A DNA stretch of 6,742 nt, from the NCBI GenBank assembly GCA_012270525.1, contig JAAXIE010000369.1, forward strand, positions 1 through 6,742. The letters are read 5' to 3'. Positions 1 to 5,329 of this stretch are shown one piece after another. Numbering within the stretch: position 1 is the first letter of the stretch; each line of letters opens with the position of its first letter. Source of the DNA: Dehalococcoidia bacterium (GTDB lineage: Bacteria > Chloroflexota > Dehalococcoidia > UBA3495 > JAAXIE01). Position numbers and translations under genes: made by a program. The notes beneath the pieces are model-generated. The model did no database searches. It saw only the letters and a list, made by a program, of their open reading frames with translations, and had not been told where the DNA came from.

Positions 1-2
1 AA

Positions 3-689
3 ACACCAGCCGTTGCAGTGGAACATGGGCACAGTCCAGAGATAGACGCTTTCGGCTCGGAGACCCATCTCCAGGGCCTCGCCCAGCGCGTTCAGGTAAG
101 CCCCCCGCCCGGTGTACTGCACGCCCTTGGGCAGCCCTGTAGTCCCGGACGTATAGTTGATGGCGATGGTATCCGTCTCCGAATCGGGCTGCACTCGATG
201 GTTGCCTTCGGGGGCGGAAGCCAGGAACTCCTCGTACTCCAGGCTGGGGATGTCCTCCGCCTTGGGAGCGGTGTCCACTATCTGGACTAGAGTGGCGACG
301 CCGGGGATTTCATCCCGTATCGCTCTAACAACCGGGGCGAACTCCGAGTCGAACACCAAGGCCTTGGCCCCGGAGTGGTTCAGGATGTAGGCCACCTCCC
401 CAGGCGACAGACGAATGTTGATCGTCACGAGCACGGCCCCCATGCGCATGGGGCCGAAATGGCCTTCCAGCATGGCGGGCACGTTGGGGGCGAGATAGGC
501 CACGCGGTCACCCTTCTGTATACCGGCGGCCTGGAGGGCCCCAGCCAGCCTGTCCGCCCGCTGGTGGAACTGACGGTAGGTGTAGGCCTGGTCGTTGTAC
601 CGGACGGCCACCTTTTCCGGGTACACCAGGGCACTGCGTTCTAGGAAGTCGTGAGGCGTGAGGAATTGATGGGGCAGGCTGTTGGTCAT
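3..689 (-). CDS. Acyl-CoA synthetase (AMP-binding, DmdB/AlkK-like), N-terminal part
   Basis: I translated the minus strand directly: 229 codons are open from ATG at 689 to the window edge, with no stop, so the C-terminal half lies outside. The family activates a carboxylic acid with ATP to an acyl-adenylate and then transfers it to CoA in the cytoplasm. Visible features are the TPHDFLERSA-type start typical of medium-chain/DmdB-like ligases, a hydrophobic N-terminal subdomain, the adenylate P-loop YTSGTTGLPKGV (residues 179-190), and TVPMFHCNGW (219-228), a signature of this branch. The usual length is about 520-550 residues, so roughly 40% is present. Substrate cannot be read: medium-chain fatty acid, 3-methylmercaptopropionate and aromatic acids are all possible. 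After the P-loop it reads QYTGRGAYLN, where relatives commonly have a His (YTHRG). The start follows a weak ribosome site (GGGA, or AAGGA 13 nt upstream). It is divergent from the tlpA-like gene. Confidence 0.9.
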   Translation of the reverse strand, partial: MTNSLPHQFLTPHDFLERSALVYPEKVAVRYNDQAYTYRQFHQRADRLAGALQAAGIQKGDRVAYLAPNVPAMLEGHFGPMRMGAVLVTINIRLSPGEVAYILNHSGAKALVFDSEFAPVVRAIRDEIPGVATLVQIVDTAPKAEDIPSLEYEEFLASAPEGNHRVQPDSETDTIAINYTSGTTGLPKGVQYTGRGAYLNALGEALEMGLRAESVYLWTVPMFHCNGWC

Positions 690-749
690 GCGGTGAATCC
701 CGTCCTTCCCGGTGGAGTCGGCCTGGGGGTCTGCTGTGGGTCGGCTCCG

Positions 750-778
750 AGTGTATTGGCCTTGCAAGGCCATCGCAA
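750..778 (-). promoter_or_regulatory. Candidate promoter of the acyl-CoA synthetase gene
   Basis: On the minus strand, TTGCGA (778-773) and TACACT (755-750) are separated by exactly 17 bp. Each hexamer matches the sigma-70 consensus at four of six positions. The predicted start is near 743, giving a leader of about 54 nt. The 17-bp spacer is almost entirely filled by a perfect palindrome (757-772), which suggests control by a repressor or activator bound between the two boxes. The promoter call is a moderate inference from hexamers and spacing only. Confidence 0.4.
757..772. promoter_or_regulatory. 16-bp perfect palindrome, candidate operator
   Basis: TGGCCTTGCAAGGCCA equals its own reverse complement over all 16 bases, with no loop. 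A loop-free dyad is poor as an RNA hairpin and more like a binding site for a dimeric regulator. It lies in the divergent region between the acyl-CoA synthetase and the tlpA-like gene, inside the spacer of the predicted ligase promoter. By chance about 0.1 such palindromes are expected in 6.7 kb, and far fewer in a 175-bp intergenic stretch. The regulator is not in the window. Confidence 0.5.
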
Positions 779-814
779 GCAGTGGGAGCTCCCTGGAGAA
801 ACAGCCTGCCCGCT

Positions 815-834
815 GTGCCGTATACTTACGGCAC
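815..834. promoter_or_regulatory. 8-4-8 inverted repeat over the tlpA-like gene's -10 box
   Basis: GTGCCGTA (815-822) and TACGGCAC (827-834) are perfect inverted copies around a TACT centre. The plus-strand -10-like hexamer TATACT (821-826) sits inside the dyad. A protein bound here would cover the -10 region and predicted start of the downstream lipoprotein gene, the usual position for a repressor. A short hairpin in the transcript is the alternative, but there is no following T-run, so a terminator is unlikely. Confidence 0.5.
821..826 (+). promoter_or_regulatory. Candidate -10 box of the tlpA-like gene
   Basis: TATACT matches TATAAT at five of six positions and lies 38 bp before the ATG at 865, giving a leader of roughly 32 nt. 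The -35 region is weak: GAAACA at 798-803, with a 17-bp spacer, matches only three positions. A weak -35 with a dyad across the -10 would fit a regulated promoter, but that is inference. Confidence 0.35.
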
Positions 835-852
835 GTGGCCAAGGTGTTTCTC

Positions 853-858
853 AGGGGA
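853..858 (+). promoter_or_regulatory. Ribosome binding site deciding the tlpA-like start
   Basis: AGGGGA ends 6 nt before ATG 865. This selects that start over the longer reading frame that opens at 712. The longer version would have to be transcribed from upstream of the dyad and -10 box, and would place the signal peptide in the middle of the protein. Confidence 0.6.
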
Positions 859-864
859 CAGACG

Positions 865-1434
865 ATGTCGGACATGTATACAAGGGCAAGAGGACCAGTG
901 CTGAGCGGACGGAAGGCCAGGACCTGGATGGGAGTGGTGACACCGGTGCTCATCCTGATGATGGTATTCATGCTGTCCTGCGGGAGTGATGCATCCGTGG
1001 CCGATTTCTCCTTCACGCTCTACCAAGGTGAGGATGTGTTGGAAGCCAGCACGGTCAATCTGACCGACCTGCTGGACAAGCCCACCGTTGTGAATTTCTG
1101 GGCTGGCCTGTGCCCGCCCTGCCGGCAAGAGATGCCCCATTTCCAAGAGTTTTACGACGAGTTCAAGGGGCGGATCAGTTTCGTAGGGATCGACGTAGGC
1201 CAGTTCACCGGACTTGGCAACCAGGGCGATGCCCGTGAGTTGCTGTCCGAGTTGGGAGTGACCTATCCGGCAGGCTTCACGGAGGACTTCACCGCGGTGA
1301 AGGAGTACGTGACGGGGATGCCGACGACGGTCTTTATCACGCCTGATGGCGACGTGTTCCGCAGTTGGACGGGGTATCTCACCAAGGACAAACTTACCGA
1401 GATTACCGAGGATATGCTGGCGGCGGAAACCTAG
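865..1434 (+). CDS. TlpA/ResA-like thiol-disulfide oxidoreductase, lipoprotein
   Basis: This encodes a 189-residue exported thioredoxin-fold protein. The N-terminus has a basic region (ARG...RKAR), a hydrophobic segment (about 21-38) and a lipobox-like end FMLSC with Cys39 as the probable lipidated residue, so it should be anchored to the outer face of the membrane. The thioredoxin domain starts near residue 48 and carries the redox motif CPPC (83-86) in NFWAGLCPPCRQEMP, with the cis-proline loop GMPTTVFI (Pro153). Family members reduce or oxidise thiols outside the cytoplasm, often for cytochrome c maturation or other metalloprotein assembly. No cytochrome c biogenesis gene is adjacent, so the client is unknown. 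The start is chosen because AGGGGA lies 6 nt upstream and the signal peptide then begins properly. The gene stands alone; its stop overlaps the convergent gene's stop. Confidence 0.88.
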   Translation: MSDMYTRARGPVLSGRKARTWMGVVTPVLILMMVFMLSCGSDASVADFSFTLYQGEDVLEASTVNLTDLLDKPTVVNFWAGLCPPCRQEMPHFQEFYDEFKGRISFVGIDVGQFTGLGNQGDARELLSELGVTYPAGFTEDFTAVKEYVTGMPTTVFITPDGDVFRSWTGYLTKDKLTEITEDMLAAET

Positions 1435-2453
1435 GCAGCCGGGGCGAGCAGGTTGTCGACCAGTCTCTCGATGCGGTCGCACTCTGGTACGTACTCCAGC
1501 CAGCGTTGCGGAATGGACGAGGCCCCGTAACGCGTGCCCAGTACCGCCCCGGCCACCGCGCCATTGGTGTCGGTGTCGCCACCGCCTTCGATTATGCCTC
1601 GCAGGGCCTCTTCGAAACCCAACGTGGTGACGGCAGCCCACAACCCGCACTGGAGGCAGAGCAGGGTGTGTCCGATAAGCCGGTGGTCCTGCGCCAGCCA
1701 GGAAGCACCAGAGGGCACTGGAGCACCCTCTGCTATGGACCGGAATATGTCCGCAGGGATCCTGTCCTGCGTGGCGATGGCGAGCATGTCAGGGGCCCCG
1801 TCGGAGGAGGCGGCCACCATGAGACCTGCCAGGTCGGGTTCGACTCCGTGCAGCAGTCGCGCGATGAGGGCGTTGAGGAGGATGCACGACCACTGGCATG
1901 CGGGGGCGTAGTGGGTCACCACGCATGTGGCAGCACTGTCGCTTGCCAGCAGGTCGGGTCGCCGAAGGCGGGCCAAGGCCACAGGGGCGCACCGCATCAC
2001 CCCGCCGTTGGGTGCGATGGGGTTCTGCTCGTAGACGATACGGGCTGCGTTCGGAGGTCCATGGCCACTCTGGAGTCCGTCGATCACGGCACTGGTCGTA
2101 ACCCCTATGCCACGGCCGTTCACCCGTCTCCAGGTAACCAGGCGACGGGCGAACTCGCTGACGTAGTCTCCGCCCTCGACCAACGCCTCGCCCAGTTCGA
2201 CAGTTTGCGCGAGGTCGTCGTCCATGGGGCGTTGCGCCTCGGCGGGGTCAATGTCGCGGACGCCATCCGGGTAGTCCTGCCTGATACGTTGGTACGAGGA
2301 ACTCTCCATCTCCAAGCCGAGGAGATTCCCCACGGCCAACCCCAGCATCGTCCCGCGGGCCCGATCGGGCAGTTGGCCTGCGGAAAGCAGTGCGCCCCCA
2401 AGCAGTGCTTCCACGTTGGGGGCGCGTCGGACGATATTGGGGTCGTTGGTCAT
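1431..2453 (-). CDS. ADP-ribosylglycohydrolase (DraG/ARH) family protein
   Basis: This 340-residue protein has the all-helical, dinuclear-metal ADP-ribosylglycohydrolase fold, close to the family's usual 300-350 residues. Members cleave ADP-ribose from proteins or small molecules in the cytoplasm. Visible landmarks are the N-terminal RARGTMLGLAVGNLLGLEME segment (31-50; Glu50 is a likely metal/catalytic Glu), MDDDLAQT (77-84) at the first metal motif, NGGVMRCAPV (149-158), and the C-terminal metal motif GGDTDTNGAVAGAVLG (291-306; Asp293, Asp295, Thr296). The first motif is usually [ST]DD[TS]; here the Thr/Ser is Met77 and the fourth residue is Asp. The N-terminal GDALG-type motif reads GNLLG. 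Activity is therefore likely but substrate use may differ. GGTGGA, 6 nt upstream, supports ATG 2453. The gene starts 41 bp after the Rieske gene on the same strand and is probably co-transcribed. Confidence 0.87.
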   Translation of the reverse strand: MTNDPNIVRRAPNVEALLGGALLSAGQLPDRARGTMLGLAVGNLLGLEMESSSYQRIRQDYPDGVRDIDPAEAQRPMDDDLAQTVELGEALVEGGDYVSEFARRLVTWRRVNGRGIGVTTSAVIDGLQSGHGPPNAARIVYEQNPIAPNGGVMRCAPVALARLRRPDLLASDSAATCVVTHYAPACQWSCILLNALIARLLHGVEPDLAGLMVAASSDGAPDMLAIATQDRIPADIFRSIAEGAPVPSGASWLAQDHRLIGHTLLCLQCGLWAAVTTLGFEEALRGIIEGGGDTDTNGAVAGAVLGTRYGASSIPQRWLEYVPECDRIERLVDNLLAPAA

Positions 2454-2494
2454 GGCTCATCCACCGGCGCGATGCTGCTACCTGTCACCGGGGA

Positions 2495-3766
2495 TTAGAG
2501 GTTGTCCCACCCGTCCTCGGACATGATCTCCGCCCAGCGATGGTAGAAGGCGCGGTGGTTGCTCTCGCTGTTGCGGTGGTGGCTGGCCCAAGCCATGAGG
2601 TCTTCGTTGAACCCGTCATGGCCCAAGCCCATCTGGAGGTTCACCGGCAACTTGCGCGACATCGGGCCGCGACAGGTCTGGGTGCACTCCTGCCAGTTGT
2701 CCATGTCGTCCTGTTCGAAGGTGCCGGAAGGACTGAACCCGCGAATGGCCGTAAGACGCAACGCATCCTTGACCTCCTGCGGGGCGTCCTTCTCCACGAA
2801 GGCCCACGACCAGACTTCGATACGGTCGGCGCCTCTCGGATGCCAGACGCGTATCACGCGGGAGGTGGAGCGATTGATGGACAGGTTGGGGAAGACCGTG
2901 CCCACGATGGGCTTGGTGATGTCCATGCGGGGCCCCAGCCTCTCCCGCACCTCTTCGTAGATGTCGCGCTCGTAGCGGGATATGGCATCCACAGGAGGGT
3001 CGGTGAGGTCATCCGGGCCGATGGCGATGATGCAGTGCCCCTTGCCGGGGGATATGAGGTTGCCGGTGAAGTCGGGCCTTGCCGTTGCCGAACCGCTGAA
3101 GCCGGTCCGCACCGCCGAGAGATGGGTCCAGGGTATGTGGTACACATCGCCACCGAAGTTCTCGGCGGGGAACTTCCAGTTGCAGGGCACCACCCATTTA
3201 TGCATTCCAGCGAATGCCTCGGCCCCGCCTTCCCGGCGATCGAAAAAGGTGTCCAGGTACCACGTCATTTCGCCGAGATAGCTCCTCAACGGCGGTGCGG
3301 AAGCGTCGAAGGTGGCGAACACCAAGCCCTTGTAGCTATCCAACTGGGCTACGGGTTTCAAGCCCCACTTGGAGGTGTCCAGCTCGTCGTAGTACGCCTC
3401 TTTGAGGCTGGGCACCGCGATCAGCTTGCCATCGTTGCCGTATGTCCAGCCGTGGTAGGCACAAACGAAGGCTGAGGCGTTGCCCTCATCAGCCCGGCAG
3501 ACCCGGTTGCCACGGTGCCTGCACACGTTCAGGAAGGCGCGCACCACCCCGTCCTGCCCCCGCGCCACCAGCACCGGGTCCTCGCCCATGTAGGTCGAGA
3601 AGAAATCACCGGGGTTGGGTATCTGACTCTCGTGGCACAGGAAGAGCCAGCAGCGAGCGAAGATGCGCTCCAACTCCGCTTGGTAAATCTCCTCGTCGCT
3701 GAAGATTGCGCGATTGACGCGGCCGCCATCAGCATCTACCAGTTCGCGGACGTCAGTCATGGTCAT
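2495..3766 (-). CDS. Rieske non-haem iron ring-hydroxylating oxygenase, alpha subunit
   Basis: This complete 423-residue catalytic subunit belongs to the ring-hydroxylating oxygenases, which use O2 and electrons from a reductase/ferredoxin to hydroxylate aromatic or other substrates. The Rieske [2Fe-2S] ligands are Cys82, His84, Cys102 and His105 (CRHRG and CAYHGW). The mononuclear iron site follows as [20 protein letters not shown] (197-216-ish), with bridging Asp207 and ligands His210 and His215, the spacing seen in naphthalene dioxygenase. The third ligand is Asp353 or Asp354 in FEQDDMDNW. The C-terminus ([12 protein letters not shown]) is also typical of alpha subunits. No beta subunit, ferredoxin or reductase is next to it, so it is either an alpha-only enzyme or uses partners encoded elsewhere. 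AGGGAG, 7 nt upstream, selects ATG 3766 over the second ATG at 3760. Substrate is unknown. Confidence 0.93.
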   Translation of the reverse strand: MTMTDVRELVDADGGRVNRAIFSDEEIYQAELERIFARCWLFLCHESQIPNPGDFFSTYMGEDPVLVARGQDGVVRAFLNVCRHRGNRVCRADEGNASAFVCAYHGWTYGNDGKLIAVPSLKEAYYDELDTSKWGLKPVAQLDSYKGLVFATFDASAPPLRSYLGEMTWYLDTFFDRREGGAEAFAGMHKWVVPCNWKFPAENFGGDVYHIPWTHLSAVRTGFSGSATARPDFTGNLISPGKGHCIIAIGPDDLTDPPVDAISRYERDIYEEVRERLGPRMDITKPIVGTVFPNLSINRSTSRVIRVWHPRGADRIEVWSWAFVEKDAPQEVKDALRLTAIRGFSPSGTFEQDDMDNWQECTQTCRGPMSRKLPVNLQMGLGHDGFNEDLMAWASHHRNSESNHRAFYHRWAEIMSEDGWDNL

Positions 3767-3773
3767 GATGATT

Positions 3774-3779
3774 CTCCCT
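3774..3779 (-). promoter_or_regulatory. Ribosome binding site of the Rieske oxygenase
   Basis: AGGGAG on the minus strand lies 7 nt before the ATG at 3766. From the alternative ATG at 3760 the spacing would be 13 nt, so the upstream ATG is the better start. Confidence 0.65.
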
Positions 3780-3823
3780 GCGGGTGGCGGTTGGCTCCGG
3801 AGTGTAGCGGTGTATTAGATGGC

Positions 3824-3832
3824 AGTATAGCA
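3824..3832 (-). promoter_or_regulatory. Extended -10 promoter element of the Rieske/ADP-ribosylhydrolase unit
   Basis: The minus strand reads TGCTATACT (3832-3824): a five-of-six -10 hexamer preceded by TGn, the extended -10 element that compensates for a poor -35. No good -35 is seen at 16-18 bp. The predicted start near 3817 gives a leader of about 50 nt. It lies in the 119-bp gap after the binding-protein gene, so the Rieske unit need not rely on read-through. Confidence 0.4.
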
Positions 3833-3885
3833 CGGGGTAGCGAACTGGCATGTGTCCGAGTTCTGCTCTTGGCGGACGCCTTCCT

Positions 3886-4911
3886 TCATGGGTCGGGAAG
3901 CACTCCCACGTCCCGCAGCATCGCCAACGTCTCCTGCAACCCGGTCAGTTCACCCAAATCAATATCAGGCGGATCGAGGGATTCCAAGGGTGGCAGATCT
4001 CCTTCGAGAGGGACTCCTGCCACCAAGGGGTACTCGGTAGTCTGGCTTGCCATGTACCGTTGCACGGGTCCTGAGAGCAGGTATTCGATGAACCGCTGGC
4101 CGAGCTCCGCATTTTCGGAGGAGGCCAGTATCCCTGCGCCAGCCACCAGGACCAAGGCTCCTGGATCGCCGTCACCCAGAAAGTGGTTTCGGGCACCGAA
4201 CGATGGGCCCTCTGAGTCGAGATGGCGTTGCAGGTAGTAGTGGTTCGAGAACCCAACATCCACTTCGCCGCTGGCTACGCCCATGATCATGGCCGTATTG
4301 TTCGGGTAGTGAACAGGGTTGTTGGCCTGGATGTCCTGGAGCCATCTGCGGGCGGCGTCATCCCCGCTCTGCATGCGGAATGCGGTGAGGAACGCATGGA
4401 AGGAGCCGTCACCGGGTGGCCAGCCTATGCGCCCGTTCCACGCAGGGTCAGCAAAGCCGGTTATGGAGTCCGGCAAGTCTCGACCAGGGTCGATCGCTGA
4501 GGTGTTGAAGACGATGGTTCGGGAGCGGCCCGAGGTTCCTACCCAATCGTGATTTCGGGAACGGAACCGCGGGTCGACTCTCTCCAGCAGATCCCGTGGC
4601 AGTGGCGAAAGTATACCCACCTTGGAGAGGCCTCCAAGGTAAGACGGGTCATAGAGGAAGACGACGTCGGCCGGCGTTTCGTCCCCTTCTTCCAGAATCC
4701 TGGCGGCAGTCTCGACGTTGCTGGCGTACTTGACCTCCACCTCAATGCCTGTTTCTTGGGCGAACCGGTGCACCAACGGCTCTACCAGGGTATCGAACCG
4801 GCTCGAATAGACGTTGAGGGTAGGCCCATCACTGGCGCAGGCTGCTGGAAGAGCCAGTGTCAAGGCGAGGACAACGAGGGCAAGAGGCAGGAACTTGAAA
4901 CGAATCAACAT
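3886..4911 (-). CDS. Iron(III)-type ABC transporter substrate-binding protein (FbpA/FutA-like)
   Basis: This 341-residue exported binding protein should capture ferric iron, or a related ligand, outside the membrane for an ABC importer. The N-terminus is basic then hydrophobic (MLIRFKF, then about 8-22), ending LPAACASDG. Cys25 could be a lipoprotein cysteine, although Pro at -3 is unusual, or ACA could be a signal peptidase I site. The mature domain starts LNVYSSRFD, like the NVYSSRHY start of FbpA/FutA. NHYY (223-226) places Tyr225-Tyr226 at the family's iron-binding tyrosine pair. DPAWNGRIGWP and the C-terminal YLLSGPVQRYMA also fit. A longer frame reaches 4995 but starts with TTG and would include the predicted promoter, so ATG 4911 is preferred; its ribosome site is weak. 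No permease or ATPase gene is adjacent, so this is an orphan binding protein here. Confidence 0.88.
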   Translation of the reverse strand: MLIRFKFLPLALVVLALTLALPAACASDGPTLNVYSSRFDTLVEPLVHRFAQETGIEVEVKYASNVETAARILEEGDETPADVVFLYDPSYLGGLSKVGILSPLPRDLLERVDPRFRSRNHDWVGTSGRSRTIVFNTSAIDPGRDLPDSITGFADPAWNGRIGWPPGDGSFHAFLTAFRMQSGDDAARRWLQDIQANNPVHYPNNTAMIMGVASGEVDVGFSNHYYLQRHLDSEGPSFGARNHFLGDGDPGALVLVAGAGILASSENAELGQRFIEYLLSGPVQRYMASQTTEYPLVAGVPLEGDLPPLESLDPPDIDLGELTGLQETLAMLRDVGVLPDP

Positions 4912-4939
4912 GGGGAAGGGGCCCAATCCACCTGCCGGG

Positions 4940-4968
4940 AGTATAACACGAGCCGTGGGCCATCTGAA
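4940..4968 (-). promoter_or_regulatory. Promoter of the substrate-binding protein gene
   Basis: On the minus strand TTCAGA (4968-4963) and TATACT (4945-4940) are 17 bp apart, matching consensus at four and five of six positions. The bases before the -10 read TGT, so it is also an extended -10. The predicted start is near 4933, 22 nt before ATG 4911. This argues against the TTG start at 4995. Confidence 0.5.
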
Positions 4969-5079
4969 GTGACATTCAATCGTGTGGCCGACCAAGCCGA
5001 ATCACCGGGCATCGGCACGAGTGACTCTGTCTCTGTGCCAAACCTTGACTTCCTGGATGAAGGTCTTGCGGGGGCATGA

Positions 5080-5153
5080 TGGCTGCCCGGCCAGGATTCG
5101 AACCTGGGTCAAGGGATCCAAAGTCCCCTGTGATACCCCTACACCACCGGGCA
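5080..5153 (-). tRNA. tRNA-Gln (anticodon UUG)
   Basis: The minus strand folds into a full cloverleaf. The acceptor arms TGCCCGG and CCGGGCA pair perfectly over 7 bp, beginning with the U1-A72 pair common in glutamine tRNAs. The D arm is GTG...CAC. The anticodon stem GGGGA/TCCCT (with one G-T pair) encloses the loop CTTTGGA, giving anticodon TTG (plus-strand CAA at 5119-5121). The variable loop is TGAC, and the T arm CCAGG-TTCGAAT-CCTGG is canonical. The discriminator base is G (5083) and the CCA tail is encoded (5082-5080). It reads CAA, and CAG by wobble. It stands alone, divergent from the cupin gene. I saw no repeat of its 3' end that would mark an integration site. Confidence 0.96.
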
Positions 5154-5196
5154 TTTGTCCACTACGGAGCGTGGCTGGAGGGTAGTCCCTGACTCG

Positions 5197-5202
5197 ATTA
5201 TA
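5197..5202 (-). promoter_or_regulatory. -10 box of the tRNA-Gln promoter
   Basis: The minus strand carries a perfect TATAAT at 5202-5197, 44 bp before the tRNA's 5' end, so transcription should start near 5190 with a processed leader of about 37 nt. The -35 is poor: the best is TCTGCA at 5226-5221 with an 18-bp spacer, three of six matches. The strong -10 and the position support the call. Confidence 0.5.
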
Positions 5203-5208
5203 TCCGAT

Positions 5209-5234
5209 GATGTGCCGTACTGCAGATGTGCCGT
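5209..5234. repeat. Direct repeat GATGTGCCGT, 16-bp period, in the tRNA/cupin intergenic region
   Basis: GATGTGCCGT occurs at 5209-5218 and again at 5225-5234, start-to-start distance 16 bp. The first copy extends to GTGCCGTA (5212-5219), identical to the half-site of the inverted repeat at 815-834. The copies lie just upstream of the tRNA -10 (on its -35 side) and about 25-50 bp upstream of the predicted cupin -35, so they could be activator or repressor sites for either direction. Confidence 0.4.
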
Positions 5235-5256
5235 GTCACTGGCTACGGGGCGTCCT

Positions 5257-5286
5257 TCGACACGAGACGCAGCTTCGGTCTAGAAT
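5257..5286 (+). promoter_or_regulatory. Promoter of the cupin gene
   Basis: TCGACA (5257-5262) and TAGAAT (5281-5286) each match consensus at five of six positions, with an 18-bp spacer. The predicted start near 5293 gives a leader of about 37 nt to ATG 5330. Confidence 0.55.
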
Positions 5287-5316
5287 GCTGGACGCGAATG
5301 TTGCGTGACTTGAGAA

Positions 5317-5321
5317 AGGAG
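5317..5321 (+). promoter_or_regulatory. Ribosome binding site of the cupin gene
   Basis: AGGAG within AAAGGAGAGG ends 8 nt before ATG 5330. This is the best ribosome site in the window and fixes the start. Overlapping open frames on the same strand lack a comparable site. Confidence 0.7.
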
Positions 5322-5329
5322 AGGCAGGA

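Noticed and set aside
712..864. N-terminal extension of the tlpA-like gene (start at 712)
   Set aside because: It would include the operator-like dyads and -10 box, and would bury the signal peptide about 70 residues in; AGGGGA before ATG 865 is a better start.
826..1650. 274-codon minus-strand open frame opposite the tlpA-like gene
   Set aside because: It spans the tlpA-like gene in antisense and the end of the ADP-ribosylglycohydrolase gene in a different frame, is rich in Arg/His/Gly, and has no motif.
1365..2498. 377-codon plus-strand open frame opposite the ADP-ribosylglycohydrolase gene
   Set aside because: It is antisense to a gene with clear family motifs. Its translation has low-complexity, GC-driven composition and no recognisable domain, so it is a shadow of GC-rich codons.
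2390..3475. 361-codon plus-strand open frame opposite the Rieske gene
   Set aside because: The minus strand here encodes all Rieske and iron-site ligands; the plus frame has no domain pattern and runs across the gap into the neighbouring gene.
3515..4237. 240-codon plus-strand open frame across the Rieske/binding-protein gap
   Set aside because: It crosses two confident minus-strand genes and their intergenic promoter, and no domain is recognisable.
4549..5079. 176-codon plus-strand open frame opposite the binding protein
   Set aside because: It is antisense to the signal peptide and N-domain of the binding protein, with no motif of its own.
5080..5153. tRNA-Gln as an integration (att) site for a mobile element
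   Set aside because: No copy of the tRNA 3' end, no integrase and no composition break are seen in the window.
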